Positions 1-8,635 of a DNA stretch of 64,000 bases are shown piece by piece. Source of the stretch: an uncultured Oscillospiraceae bacterium (GTDB taxonomy: Bacteria > Bacillota > Clostridia > Oscillospirales > Oscillospiraceae); NCBI GenBank assembly GCA_934646005.1, contig CAKUED010000015.1:1-64000 (forward strand), written 5' to 3'. Made by a program: the position numbers and the translations under genes. Numbering within the stretch: the stretch's first letter is position 1; the number at the start of each line of letters is the position of its first letter. The notes below the pieces were generated by a model that saw only the letters and a program-made list of their open reading frames with translations, searched no databases and was not told the DNA's origin.

Positions 1-73
1 GACCCGGAACAGACTCGAACTGTCGACCTCCAGCGTGACAGGCTGGCGTGCTAACCGACTGCACCACCGGGCC
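1..73 (-). tRNA. tRNA-Asp (GTC)
   Basis: Read on the minus strand this folds as a complete cloverleaf, with acceptor stem GGCCCGG paired to CCGGGTC, a TTCGAGT T-loop and the anticodon GTC in the loop CTGTCAC. The discriminator base and any encoded CCA lie beyond base 1, so the 3' end is cut by the window edge. It lies 7 bases downstream of tRNA-Val and is probably transcribed with it. Confidence 0.95.
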
Positions 74-80
74 ATATAAA

Positions 81-156
81 TGGTGGAAAGTACAGGGCTC
101 GAACCTGTGACCCCTTGCTTGTAAGGCAAGTGCTCTCCCAGCTGAGCTAACCTTCC
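81..156 (-). tRNA. tRNA-Val (TAC)
   Basis: The minus strand gives a full cloverleaf: acceptor stem GGAAGGT with ACTTTCC (one G-T wobble), a TAGCTCAGCTGGG-type D-loop, TTCGAGC T-loop and anticodon TAC, which reads valine GUA codons. The 3' CCA is encoded (bases 81-83). It is the first tRNA of an operon that continues to tRNA-Asp and off the window. Confidence 0.96.
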
Positions 157-192
157 GTTTCACACCCGCCGCATATCTCAGCGACGGGTGTT

Positions 193-221
193 ATTATACA
201 TACAGGGGGGCTTCTTGTCAA
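193..221 (-). promoter_or_regulatory. Consensus sigma-A promoter of the tRNA operon
   Basis: On the minus strand TTGACA (216-221) and TATAAT (193-198) are both perfect and separated by exactly 17 bases. Transcription would start near base 186, about 30 bases before tRNA-Val. A G+C-rich inverted repeat (162-191, arms ACACCCG and CGGGTGT) overlaps the -10 box and would lie mostly in the leader. Confidence 0.9.
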
Positions 222-251
222 GCATTTTTGCAAAAAATCTCGGCAAAAAAT

Positions 252-1154
252 TCAGGCGTCCGCCTCCGGCGCTTCCTCCAGCGTCCGCAGCAGCGCCGCA
301 ACGTCCTGCGGCGTGAAATCGTACACATGGTCGCAGAACTGGCAATCGACGTGCAGCGTTTCGCCGTCGCGCACGACCTGCTCCAGCTCGTCCTTGCCAA
401 GACTGATGAGCGTGGACTCCACGCGCCGCCGCGTGCAGTAGCAGCGGTACTCGATCGGCTGCGTCTCCAAGATCTCCACCTCAAAGCCGGTGAGGACCTT
501 CTGGAGCATCCCGGCGGCGTCCAGACCGCCGTCTAACATCGCGGTCGCCGCGCCGGCAGCCTGCACGCCCGCCTCCAGCCGGTCGATCACGTCGTCCGGC
601 GCGCCGGGCAGAAGCTGCACCAGATACCCGCCCGCGGCGCGGACGCTCTGGTCGGTGTCGATGAGCACGCCGAGGGCGCAGGCGGTGGGCGTCTGCTCGC
701 TCTGGGCGAAATACTGCGTAATATCCTCGGCAATTTCGCCCGAGACGAGCTGGACGCTGCCGATATACGGATCTTTCATGCGCAGGTCGCGGATGACGGT
801 GAGCGTGCCGTCGTTTCCGACCGCCGTGCCGACGTCCAGCTTGCCGCGGTATTTTTCGAGCAGGCTGATCTGCGGATGCTCCACCCAGCCGCGGACGTTG
901 CCCGCCGCGTCCGAGACCGCGAGCAGCGTTCCCAGCGGACCGCCGCCCTTTACTTGCAGGGTGATCGAGCCGTCGTCCACCTTCTGCATATTGCCCATCA
1001 TGGACGCGGCGGCGAGCAGCCGCCCCAGCGCCGCCGTGGCGGTGGGGAGCGTTTTGTGGATCTGCCGCGCCCGTTCGGTGAGCGTTTTTGTCGTCACGGC
1101 GACCGCCTTGACAAAGCCGTCCTTCGTCATGGCGCGCACGAGTTGATCGTTCAT
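252..1154 (-). CDS. hslO: Hsp33 redox-regulated chaperone
   Basis: This 300-residue protein matches Hsp33, a cytoplasmic holdase that is activated when oxidation releases zinc from four C-terminal cysteines. Those cysteines are visible as CYC (about 238-240) and CQFC (about 271-274), so the redox switch is intact. The start is ATG at 1154, which has an AAAGGAG site seven bases upstream and begins MNDQLVRAMTKDGFVKA. An in-frame extension to 1220 exists but has no ribosome site and enters a palindromic repeat. The gene is downstream of the yerC-methyltransferase pair, separated by that repeat, and upstream of the tRNA operon. Confidence 0.96.
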   Translation of the reverse strand: MNDQLVRAMTKDGFVKAVAVTTKTLTERARQIHKTLPTATAALGRLLAAASMMGNMQKVDDGSITLQVKGGGPLGTLLAVSDAAGNVRGWVEHPQISLLEKYRGKLDVGTAVGNDGTLTVIRDLRMKDPYIGSVQLVSGEIAEDITQYFAQSEQTPTACALGVLIDTDQSVRAAGGYLVQLLPGAPDDVIDRLEAGVQAAGAATAMLDGGLDAAGMLQKVLTGFEVEILETQPIEYRCYCTRRRVESTLISLGKDELEQVVRDGETLHVDCQFCDHVYDFTPQDVAALLRTLEEAPEADA

Positions 1155-1169
1155 GGTTTTACTCCTTTT

Positions 1170-1329
1170 GTAACCGCTGATCCAATCGGCAAGAGCCGTC
1201 AGCGAGAGATTTTGGCTCAAATGAAAGTTTGGAAAACGCAGGAATACTCTGTGTATTTCGCGTTTTTCAAACTGCGCAGTTGGGGCAAAAGATCCGCTGA
1301 GGGCCGCAGGCGATTGAATCAGCGGTTAC
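1170..1329. repeat. 160-bp full-length palindromic element, copy A
   Basis: The segment begins GTAACCGCTGAT (1170-1181) and ends with its exact complement ATCAGCGGTTAC (1318-1329). The two halves stay largely complementary through to an apex near 1248, so it can form one long imperfect hairpin. Its core (GCGAGAGATTTT, GGAATACT, GTGTATTTCG, AAAAGATCCG) recurs in opposite orientation at 5414-5576. The right end covers the stop codon of the methyltransferase gene. It may be a MITE-like element or a structured RNA; no coding function is seen. Confidence 0.75.
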
Positions 1330-2063
1330 TTTTTGGCTGCGAACCAGACGCGCAGCGCGCCCGCCTCCGGGGCGTGCAGCACGCGGTCGCCGTAAACGGT
1401 GACGGCGGAAAAGCCCGCCGCGGTTAAGTATTGCGTGAGTTCTTCGACCGTATAGGCGTACTCAGTGTGCTCCTCGCGGCTGTGCCGCCAAGTGCTGCCC
1501 TCGCGCCGGAACAGGTCGATACCATACCGGCACAGGCGCTTTTTGGCGGAGTATTCCGCCCGCCAGACGCAGTAGGTATCCTCATTTTCATCCAGAAACA
1601 CCTGCCCGTCCAGCCCTTGCAGCTTTTCGGGCGTGTTGATGTCAAACACGAACACACCGCCCGGGCGCAGCGCGTCAAACACCCGCCGCAGCGCCTGCTG
1701 AAGGTCGGCGGGGCGGGTGACATAGTTCACGCTGTCGAGGCAGCAGCACACGGCATCCACCGGCTGCGGCAGGCGCAGATGCTGCATTTTCTGCAAGATC
1801 CAGAACGGCGCGTTGTCCATCCCGGCGGATTTCTGGCTTGCCTGCGTGAGCATCTGCTCGGAGCAGTCCGCGCCCAGCACGGAAAGTCCCTGCCTGGCAA
1901 GCAGCACCGCCAGCGACCCCGTGCCGCAGGCGAGATCGAGCACCGACGCGGGCTTACAGCCGTGGCGTCTGCACACGCGCAGGAAAAACTGCGCGATCTT
2001 TTCATACGGCACGTCCCACGTCAGCGCGTCATAGCTGCCGGCGAGGGCTTCATAGGCGCTCAC
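1326..2063 (-). CDS. Class I SAM-dependent methyltransferase
   Basis: The 245-residue product has the Rossmann SAM-binding motif LDLACGTGSLAVLL at about residues 43-56, followed by an acidic post-I region and a CLDSVNY segment typical of class I methyltransferases. The substrate cannot be deduced. The start is GTG at 2063, overlapping the yerC stop as GTGA, with AAGGAGAG six to seven bases upstream, so the two genes are translationally coupled. A TrpR-like regulator next to a methyltransferase is a common clostridial arrangement, but a functional link is inference. Confidence 0.85.
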   Translation of the reverse strand: MSAYEALAGSYDALTWDVPYEKIAQFFLRVCRRHGCKPASVLDLACGTGSLAVLLARQGLSVLGADCSEQMLTQASQKSAGMDNAPFWILQKMQHLRLPQPVDAVCCCLDSVNYVTRPADLQQALRRVFDALRPGGVFVFDINTPEKLQGLDGQVFLDENEDTYCVWRAEYSAKKRLCRYGIDLFRREGSTWRHSREEHTEYAYTVEELTQYLTAAGFSAVTVYGDRVLHAPEAGALRVWFAAKK

Positions 2064-2359
2064 GCCTTGCTCTCCTTCACCCGCGCGAAGATCTCGCGGT
2101 AGGCGTCCGTGCCATAGTTGAGACTGCGGTTGACGCGGCTGATGGTGGCGCTGCTCGCGCCGGTCTTTTCCAGAATGTCGTTGTAGATGAGCCCCTCGTC
2201 CAGCAGCTTCGCCACCTCATAGCGCTGCTCCATGGCCTTCAGCTCTGAAATGGTGCAAAGATCGGTAAAAAAGTTGTAGCATTCCTCCACGCTCCTCAGG
2301 CTCAGGATCGCCCGGTACAGATCGCTTTCGGGGTCGGAACGCTTGTTGCGGTTATTCAA
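2060..2359 (-). CDS. yerC: YerC/YecD family TrpR-related DNA-binding protein
   Basis: This 99-residue protein belongs to the YerC/YecD branch of the TrpR family. It is a small all-helical repressor-like protein with a helix-turn-helix around residues 56-80 (NDILEKTGASSATISRVNRS). The start codon is TTG at 2359, chosen because GGAGGAG lies five bases upstream and the nearer ATG is out of frame and closes at once. It is the first gene of a two-gene operon with the methyltransferase and is divergent from purA. Family members are conserved in Bacillota but their regulon is poorly defined. Confidence 0.9.
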   Translation of the reverse strand: MNNRNKRSDPESDLYRAILSLRSVEECYNFFTDLCTISELKAMEQRYEVAKLLDEGLIYNDILEKTGASSATISRVNRSLNYGTDAYREIFARVKESKA

Positions 2360-2405
2360 GACATCTCCTCCGTTTCTGACGCTTGTTCTTGCTTTCTCAC
2401 TTCAT

Positions 2406-2434
2406 ATAGTAAAGGAATAAAGTGAAAAAGTAAA
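2406..2434 (-). promoter_or_regulatory. Probable promoter of yerC
   Basis: On the minus strand TTTACT (2429-2434) and TACTAT (2406-2411) are 17 bases apart, about 47 bases before the TTG start. The surrounding A-rich stretch repeats AGTAAAG and AGTGAAA words, which could be operator half-sites. The boxes are imperfect, so the call is tentative. Confidence 0.45.
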
Positions 2435-2575
2435 GCAAAAAAACGACGCTTTGCAAAATAGCTATTCAATTTACTTATTACGACCATCAATATTTTCTGT
2501 TTTACTTATGGAAAACGATATGCTATACTGCATCCGAAAACGGCGCGGACTGACCGTGCATTTTTTCTGCGTTTA

Positions 2576-2584
2576 TGGTATAAT
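2576..2584 (+). promoter_or_regulatory. Extended -10 promoter of purA
   Basis: TGG-TATAAT (2576-2584) is a consensus extended -10 element 31 bases before the purA start. No good -35 hexamer lies 17 bases upstream, which is tolerated in extended -10 promoters. No purine riboswitch core or PurR box was recognised in this 256-base divergent region. Confidence 0.7.
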
Positions 2585-2615
2585 ACAAAATAAGTATAGT
2601 AAAGGAGTTTTGAAT

Positions 2616-3890
2616 ATGAGCAACTGTGCGATCGTAGGCATCAACTGGGGCGACGAAGGCAAGGGGCGGATGGTCGATCTGATCGCCCGCGAGTATGACG
2701 TGGTCTGCCGGTATCAGGGCGGCAACAACGCGGGGCATACCGTGGTGAACGAATACGGCAAGTTTGCGCTGCACCTCATCCCGTCCGGCATTTTCCTGCC
2801 GAACGTCGTGAATGTGCTCGGAAACGGCGTGGTCATCGACCTTGAGAGCCTGTGGGGGGAGATCTCGGCGCTGCAGCAGGCGGGCATCTCCATCACGCCG
2901 GAGAATTTCAAAATTTCGGAGCGGGCGACCATCGTGTTCCCGTATCACCGCGCGCTCGACGGGCTGGAGGAAGCGCGCCTGAAGGATAAGAAGTACGGCT
3001 CGACCCTGCGCGGCATCGCGCCGGTCTACTCCGACAAGTACCAGAAAAAGACCATCATGATGGGCGAGCTGCTGTACCCCGACTACCTCAAAAAGCGCCT
3101 TGAGACCATTCTGGAGTGGAAAAATCTCACCATCCAGAACGTCTACGGGGCTGAAGCCTACAAGCTGGAGGATATGCTGGACTGGTGCCGCGAATACGGC
3201 TCGCGCCTTGCGCCGTTCATCTGCGACACCACCAGCTATCTCTATGCCGCCGAGCGCTCCGGCAAGAACATCATGTTTGAGGCGCAGCTCGGTGCGCTGC
3301 GTGATATTGACTTCGGCATTTTCCCGTACACGTCCTCGTCGTCGTCCAACGCGGGCTACGCGTGTGTGGGCGCGGGCATCCCGGGCAGCCACATCGACCG
3401 CACCGTCGGCATCGTGAAAGCCTACTCCACCTGCGTGGGCGAAGGTCCGTTCACGGCGGAATGGTTCGGTGAGGAAGCCGAGGAGCTCCGCAAGGCGGGC
3501 GCGGAATACGGCGCGGCGACGGGTCGTCCCCGCCGGGTGGGCCCCATCGACCTCGTGGCGACGCGCTACGGCGTGCGCATTCAGGGCGCGACGGAGGTCG
3601 CGCTGACGAAGCTCGACGTGCTGTCTTATATGAAGGAGATCCCGGTTTGCGTGCAGTACGAGCTGAACGGCGAAAAGACCGACGACTTCCCGTTCACGGC
3701 GCTGGTCGATCAGGCGAAGCCCGTTTACAAGACCGTCCCCGGCTGGGGCTGCGATATTTCCGGCGTGCGCAAGTATGAAGACCTGCCGCAGGCGGCGCGC
3801 GACTATGTGGAGTTTGTGGAGCGCAGCATCGGCTGCCGCATCAGCTATGTGTCCGTGGGCGCTGCCCGCGATGAGATCATTTACAGATAA
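2616..3890 (+). CDS. purA: Adenylosuccinate synthetase
   Basis: The enzyme joins IMP and aspartate with GTP to give adenylosuccinate, the first committed step to AMP. The 424-residue protein shows the N-terminal WGDEGKG GTP loop (about 11-17), NNAGHTV, and TGRPRRVGPIDLVATRYG. Its length is normal for the family. ATG at 2616 is chosen because AAAGGAG sits eight bases upstream; the frame is open back to 2451 but that stretch is promoter DNA. purB follows after 12 bases, so the two AMP-branch enzymes form an operon. Confidence 0.97.
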   Translation: MSNCAIVGINWGDEGKGRMVDLIAREYDVVCRYQGGNNAGHTVVNEYGKFALHLIPSGIFLPNVVNVLGNGVVIDLESLWGEISALQQAGISITPENFKISERATIVFPYHRALDGLEEARLKDKKYGSTLRGIAPVYSDKYQKKTIMMGELLYPDYLKKRLETILEWKNLTIQNVYGAEAYKLEDMLDWCREYGSRLAPFICDTTSYLYAAERSGKNIMFEAQLGALRDIDFGIFPYTSSSSSNAGYACVGAGIPGSHIDRTVGIVKAYSTCVGEGPFTAEWFGEEAEELRKAGAEYGAATGRPRRVGPIDLVATRYGVRIQGATEVALTKLDVLSYMKEIPVCVQYELNGEKTDDFPFTALVDQAKPVYKTVPGWGCDISGVRKYEDLPQAARDYVEFVERSIGCRISYVSVGAARDEIIYR

Positions 3891-3902
3891 GGACGGATCA
3901 TC

Positions 3903-5315
3903 ATGAAGCCGAGCTATGAAAGCCCGCTTGCCTCGCGCTACGCGTCAAAGTATATGCTGCACCTGTTTTCGCCCGATATGCGCTTTGAGACATGGCGCAA
4001 GCTGTGGGTGAGTCTGGCACGCGCGCAGCACGAGCTGGGGCTGCCCGTCACACAGGCGCAGGTGGACGAGCTTGCCGCCCACGTCAGCCCCATCGACTAT
4101 GACGTGGTGAGCGCGCGCGAAAAAGAGGTCCGGCACGACGTGATGGCGCATATCTACGCCTTCGGCAAGGACGCGCCGGGCGCGGCGGGCATCATCCATC
4201 TGGGCGCGACGAGCTGCTACGTCACCGATAACGCTGACCTCGTGATCTACCGCGACGCGCTGCGCCATCTGCGCGCGGAGCTGACGGCGGTGATGGAAAA
4301 TCTCTGCGCGTTTGCCGAGCGCTACGCCGCCATGCCGTGCCTCGGCTACACGCACTATCAGCCCGCGCAGCTCGTGACCGTGGGCAAGCGCGCCACGCTC
4401 TGGCTTCAGGACCTCATGCTGGATCTTGAAGAGCTGGACGCTGTGCTCGCCGCCATCCGCTTTCTCGGCTGCCGCGGCACGACCGGTACGGAGGCGAGCT
4501 TCCTCGCGCTCTTTGACGGCGATACGGCGAAGATCGACGAAATGAACCGCCGCATCGCCGCCGACTTCGGCTTTGAGCGGCTGTATGACGTGTGCGGGCA
4601 GACCTATCCGCGCAAGCTCGACAGCCGCATCCTGAATGTCCTGTCCTCCATCGCGCAGAGCTGCTATCGCTTTGCGAACGACGTGCGCCTTTTGCAGCAC
4701 GACCGGCAGCTCGAAGAGCCGTTTGAGGTCTCGCAGATCGGCTCGTCCGCCATGCCGTATAAGCGCAACCCCATGCGCTGTGAGCGCATCTGCTCGCTGG
4801 CGCGCTTCGTGATGGCGGACGCCGCGAACGCGCCCATGACCGCCTCCACGCAGTGGCTGGAGCGGACGCTGGACGATTCGGCGAACCGGCGCATCAGCCT
4901 GCCGGAGGGCTTTCTGGCGGCGGACGGCATCCTGCGGCTCATGCAGAACGTGACGAAGGGGCTGCACGTCAACGAGAAGATCGTCGAAAAATTCGTGCTG
5001 GACTATCTGCCCTTCATCGCCACGGAAAACCTCATGATGGCAGCGGTGCGCCGCGGCGGCGACCGCCAGCAGGTGCACGAGATCATCCGCGAAGCGTCGA
5101 TGGACGCGACGGCGAGGATGAAAAACGGCGAGCGCTGGGATCTCATCGCGGCGCTGGCGGCGCGGCAGGAGTTTGGCATGACGGCGGACGAGCTCCGCGC
5201 CGAGCTCGACCCTGCGCGCTACATCGGGCGCTGCGCGGAGCAGACGGCGGCGTTTGCCGCAAAATGCCGTGCGCTGTGCGTCGGAAGCGCTGCCGCGGAG
5301 GACATTTCCCTGTAA
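3903..5315 (+). CDS. purB: Adenylosuccinate lyase
   Basis: The lyase releases fumarate from adenylosuccinate and from SAICAR, so it serves both the IMP and AMP segments of purine synthesis. The 470-residue protein carries the fumarase/aspartase signature SSAMPYKRNPMRCE near residue 280, and LGATSCYVTDNAD and YTHYQPAQ motifs toward the N-terminus, in the order expected. AAGGA precedes the ATG by nine bases. It is co-transcribed with purA, and a strong terminator begins 12 bases after its stop. Confidence 0.97.
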   Translation: MKPSYESPLASRYASKYMLHLFSPDMRFETWRKLWVSLARAQHELGLPVTQAQVDELAAHVSPIDYDVVSAREKEVRHDVMAHIYAFGKDAPGAAGIIHLGATSCYVTDNADLVIYRDALRHLRAELTAVMENLCAFAERYAAMPCLGYTHYQPAQLVTVGKRATLWLQDLMLDLEELDAVLAAIRFLGCRGTTGTEASFLALFDGDTAKIDEMNRRIAADFGFERLYDVCGQTYPRKLDSRILNVLSSIAQSCYRFANDVRLLQHDRQLEEPFEVSQIGSSAMPYKRNPMRCERICSLARFVMADAANAPMTASTQWLERTLDDSANRRISLPEGFLAADGILRLMQNVTKGLHVNEKIVEKFVLDYLPFIATENLMMAAVRRGGDRQQVHEIIREASMDATARMKNGERWDLIAALAARQEFGMTADELRAELDPARYIGRCAEQTAAFAAKCRALCVGSAAAEDISL

Positions 5316-5326
5316 AAAACGAACAA

Positions 5327-5357
5327 AACGCGGCGTTTTCACAGCGCCGCGTTTTTT
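5327..5357 (+). terminator. Rho-independent terminator of purA-purB
   Basis: A perfect nine-base stem (AACGCGGCG with CGCCGCGTT, loop of nine) is followed at once by a run of T (5352-5357), twelve bases after the purB stop. Confidence 0.92.
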
Positions 5358-5413
5358 GCAAAAATACGATATTGACAGCTTCAAAAATCGTGCTAAGATA
5401 GCCTCCGATATGG

Positions 5414-5576
5414 GGGCAGCACCGCGCAATTGCGTCGGCGCGCTTCGCCGGATCTTTTCCGCCAATGCTGCGGTTTGAAAAGCACGAAATACACAAAGTA
5501 TTCCTATGCTTTCCAAACCTTGCCTTGACGAAAAATCTCTCGCCGAATCTGCTTGCCGAATTGTGCGGTGCAGCCC
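5414..5576. repeat. Full-length palindromic element, copy B
   Basis: This is the inverted counterpart of the element at 1170-1329. Outer arms GGGCAGCACCGCGCAATT and AATTGTGCGGTGCAGCCC pair with one mismatch and one wobble, and the arms remain partly complementary to a central apex near 5497. The shared core words (read on the minus strand) are GCGAGAGATTTTT, GTTTGGAAAG, GGAATACT, GTGTATTTCG and AAAAGATCCG. The terminal sequences differ from copy A, yet each copy is self-complementary. It fills most of the space between the purB terminator and the MATE gene. Confidence 0.72.
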
Positions 5577-5612
5577 TAGATGCTTTGTTTTTTAGAAGGC
5601 AGGCTGGCTTTT

Positions 5613-6980
5613 ATGACTCAGGATTTGACGCAGGGGCGTCCGCTCGGCATGGTCTGGCGGTTTACGCTGCCGGTGCTGCTGGGGCTGATGCTCCAGCAGG
5701 TCTATTCTCTGGTGGATACGATGATCGTCGGGCACGCGCTGGGCGTGATGGCGCTGGGCGGCGTGGGCGCGACGGGGTCGGTGAATTTTCTGGTGATCGG
5801 CTTTTGCAGCGGGCTGTGCACGGGTATGACCATCCCGCTGGCGCAGGCGTTCGGCGCGGGCGACCATGCGCAGCTTCGGCGCTACGTCGCCGGGTGCGTG
5901 TGGATCGGGGCGTTCGTGTCGCTTGCGATGCTGGCGCTCACGCTGCCGCTGTGCCGGTCGCTGCTTACCTGGATGTCCACCCCGGCGGAGCAGATGGAGT
6001 ACGCTTTTAATTACATTTTCATCATTTTCCTCGGCATCCCCGCCACCATCCTCTATAACCTCTGCGCGTGCGTGCTGCGCGCGCTGGGTGACAGCCGCTC
6101 GCCGGTCTGGTTTCTTGCCATCGCGTCCGGCATCAACATCGTGCTGGACCTGCTCACGGTCTGCGTGCTGGGCATGGGCGTTGCCGGCGCGGCGATCGCG
6201 ACCGTCGCCTCGCAGCTCGGCTCGGGGCTTTTATGCCTGCGGTATATGAAGCGGCATTTTCCCGTGCTGCGCATGACGCGCGAGGAATGGGCGCTTCGCC
6301 CGCGCGAGGCGCTGTGGCTGCTGGGCATGGGCGCGCCGGTGGGGCTGCAATTTTCCATCACCGCCATCGGCACGATCATCCTGCAAAGCGCCGTCAATAC
6401 ACTCGGCGCGCTGTATGTCTCGGGCGTCGCCGTGGGGTCAAAGCTCACGCAGCTCTACGCCTGCCCGTATGACGCGCTGGCGGTCTGCGCCAGCAATTTT
6501 ACGGGGCAGAATCTCGGCGCGGGCAAATATGACCGCATCCGGCAGGGGACATACGCGTGTATGCTGCTGGGCGGCATTTACTGCGTCGTGCATATTCTTC
6601 TGGCGCAGTTCGGCACGCGCTACGCGATCTTGCTCTTCGCCTCCGCCGACGAGGCGGCGCAGGTGCTGCCGTATGCGCAGCAGCTCAACGCCATGGACGC
6701 GTGGTTCGCGCCGATGCTGATGCTGGTGAATGTGCTGCGCCTGTCCATTCAGGGCATGGGCTACAGCCGCCTGTCGCTGCTGTCGGGGCTGATGGAAATG
6801 CTCGCACGCGTGGCGGTGAGCTTCTGGGCAGTGCCGCGCTTCGGCTATGACGCCGCGTGTCTTGCCAATCCCGCCGCGTGGGTGCTGGCGGACGTCTTCC
6901 TGATCCCCGGCTTTTACGGCTGCCTGCGCGCCAGAACGCGTCAGGCGGCGCGCGTGAAAAAAGAGCTTCCCCAAGAGTAA
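5613..6980 (+). CDS. MATE family multidrug/sodium efflux transporter
   Basis: The 455-residue protein is a multi-pass membrane protein with the MATE N-terminal pattern (MTQDLTQGRPLGMVWRFTLP) and two homologous bundles of hydrophobic segments. Members export cationic drugs or metabolites in exchange for Na+ or H+; the substrate here is unknown. ATG at 5613 fits the family N-terminus; an upstream in-frame ATG at 5580 would add 11 residues, and neither has a strong ribosome site. The GH13 gene starts 20 bases later on the same strand, so they may share a transcript. Confidence 0.9.
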   Translation: MTQDLTQGRPLGMVWRFTLPVLLGLMLQQVYSLVDTMIVGHALGVMALGGVGATGSVNFLVIGFCSGLCTGMTIPLAQAFGAGDHAQLRRYVAGCVWIGAFVSLAMLALTLPLCRSLLTWMSTPAEQMEYAFNYIFIIFLGIPATILYNLCACVLRALGDSRSPVWFLAIASGINIVLDLLTVCVLGMGVAGAAIATVASQLGSGLLCLRYMKRHFPVLRMTREEWALRPREALWLLGMGAPVGLQFSITAIGTIILQSAVNTLGALYVSGVAVGSKLTQLYACPYDALAVCASNFTGQNLGAGKYDRIRQGTYACMLLGGIYCVVHILLAQFGTRYAILLFASADEAAQVLPYAQQLNAMDAWFAPMLMLVNVLRLSIQGMGYSRLSLLSGLMEMLARVAVSFWAVPRFGYDAACLANPAAWVLADVFLIPGFYGCLRARTRQAARVKKELPQE

Positions 6981-7000
6981 TTTTTAGGAGGTCTGTGTAT

Positions 7001-8566
7001 ATGAAACAACCGGGCTGGCTGAAGGACGCCGTATTTTACAACATCTATCCCCAGTCGTTCTATGACTCCAACGCGGACGGCATCGGCGATCTGCCGGGCA
7101 TCACGCAGAAGCTGCCGTATCTGCATGACATGGGCTTTAACGCCGTCTGGCTCAATCCGTTTTACGTCTCGCCGTTCCGCGACGCGGGCTATGACATCGC
7201 GGATTTTTACAAGGTCGCGCCGCGCTACGGCACGAACGACGATTTTGCCGCCCTCTGCCGCGCCGCGCATGAGCAGGGCATCCGCGTGGTCGTGGACCTC
7301 GTCGCGGGGCACACGGCGCTGGAGTGCGAGTGGTTTCAGAAGTCCGCGCAGCCGGAAAAAAACGAGCTTTCCAACCGCTATATCTGGACGGACGACTGGC
7401 AGAAGGACTATCACGGCATGGGCGTGGGCGGACTGGCGAGCCGCAACGGGATGTTCCTGCGGAACTTTTTCTACTGCCAGCCGGCGCTCAATTACGGCTT
7501 CAAGCAGATCGACGACCCGGCGTGGCAGCTCCCGATGGACCATCCCGACTGCCGCGCCACCAAACAGGCGCTCATTGACATCATGGAGTTCTGGCTCGCG
7601 CTCGGCGCGGACGGCTTCCGGGTGGACATGGCGTCCTCGCTCATCAAAAACGACCCCGACGGCAGCGGCATCCGCGCCTTCTGGCAGGAAATTCGGCAGA
7701 TGTTCGACGAAAAGCACCCCGACTGCGTGCTCATCTCCGAGTGGTCGTACCCGGAGCGCGCCATCGCGGCGGGCTTCCACATCGACTTTATGATCCACTT
7801 TAACCTCGCGGGCTACACCAGCCTCTTCCGCGCGGAAAACCGCCCGCAGGAGTGCAACTGCTTCCCCGGGAGCAGCTTCTTCCAGAAGGACGGCAACGGC
7901 TGTATCGAGAATTTCCTGCGCGACTATCAGGCGCAGTACGCCAAAACGGACGGCAGGGGCTATATTTCGCTGCCCACTGGCAACCACGATATGCCGCGCC
8001 TTGCCTACCACCGCACGCTGCCGGAGGTGGCGGACTGCTTTGTGTTTTTGCTGACCATGCCCGGCGTGCCGTTCGTGTATTACGGCGACGAGATCGGGAT
8101 GCCGTACATCCCGGAGCTGCCGTCCAAGGAAGGCGGCTTCAGCCGCACCGGCTCGCGCACGCCCATGCAGTGGACGAATGGCAAAAACGCGGGCTTCTCC
8201 GAGGCGGATGCCGACGCGCTGTACCTGCCCGTTAATGAGCACGGCGTGAGCGTGCAGGCGCAGATGGCGCAGGACGGGTCGCTGCTGCGCACGGTGCAGA
8301 AGCTCATCGCGCTGCGAAAGTCCAGCCCCGCCCTCTGCGCTGACGGACGCGTGGAGTTCCTCAACCGCCGCCACGGCGGCTACCCCCTCGTCTACCGCCG
8401 GTACGACGAGCACGAGGAATACACCGTCTGCATCAATCCCCTCGACGAGGCAAGAGAGTACGCGCTGGACGGCACGTGGGAAACGGCGCTTGCCCATGAC
8501 GCGGCGCTGGAGGATGGCACAGTACAGCTAAAACCGTTTGGCTATGTGATCTTGAAGAAGGCATAA
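7001..8566 (+). CDS. GH13 family alpha-glycosidase
   Basis: The 521-residue enzyme has the GH13 (alpha-amylase superfamily) barrel. The nucleophile aspartate lies in GFRVDMASS (about 206-214), the acid/base glutamate in LISEWSYPE (about 244-252) and the transition-state aspartate in TGNHDMPR (about 329). There is no signal peptide, so it acts in the cytoplasm, probably on imported malto-oligosaccharides or sucrose/trehalose-type glucosides. Exact specificity within the oligo-glucosidase subfamilies cannot be read off. AGGAGG lies nine bases before ATG 7001; the upstream in-frame extension overlaps the MATE gene and is rejected. Confidence 0.93.
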   Translation: MKQPGWLKDAVFYNIYPQSFYDSNADGIGDLPGITQKLPYLHDMGFNAVWLNPFYVSPFRDAGYDIADFYKVAPRYGTNDDFAALCRAAHEQGIRVVVDLVAGHTALECEWFQKSAQPEKNELSNRYIWTDDWQKDYHGMGVGGLASRNGMFLRNFFYCQPALNYGFKQIDDPAWQLPMDHPDCRATKQALIDIMEFWLALGADGFRVDMASSLIKNDPDGSGIRAFWQEIRQMFDEKHPDCVLISEWSYPERAIAAGFHIDFMIHFNLAGYTSLFRAENRPQECNCFPGSSFFQKDGNGCIENFLRDYQAQYAKTDGRGYISLPTGNHDMPRLAYHRTLPEVADCFVFLLTMPGVPFVYYGDEIGMPYIPELPSKEGGFSRTGSRTPMQWTNGKNAGFSEADADALYLPVNEHGVSVQAQMAQDGSLLRTVQKLIALRKSSPALCADGRVEFLNRRHGGYPLVYRRYDEHEEYTVCINPLDEAREYALDGTWETALAHDAALEDGTVQLKPFGYVILKKA

Positions 8567-8572
8567 AGAACC

Positions 8573-8605
8573 CCCGCCCGCGGAGCATCCGCGGGCGGGA
8601 CTTTT
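8573..8605 (+). terminator. Rho-independent terminator after the GH13 gene
   Basis: A perfect 12-base G+C-rich stem (CCCGCCCGCGGA with TCCGCGGGCGGG, loop GCA) is followed by ACTTTT. It begins seven bases after the stop codon. Confidence 0.88.
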
Positions 8606-8635
8606 AATGAATCACAAAATGATTGCCATTCTTAG

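Noticed and set aside
2451..2615. N-terminal extension of purA by 55 codons
   Set aside because: The stretch contains the extended -10 promoter and the ribosome site, and family homology starts at 2616.
2360..2615. Purine riboswitch or PurBox between yerC and purA
   Set aside because: No conserved riboswitch loops and no clear PurR box words were found.
3945..5516. Long minus-strand open frame (523 codons) opposite purB
   Set aside because: Arg/His/Ala-rich shadow of a clearly conserved gene in G+C-rich DNA; no ribosome site or recognisable domain. Other long antisense frames (6941-8497, 40549-42207, 61967-63733) are rejected for the same reason.
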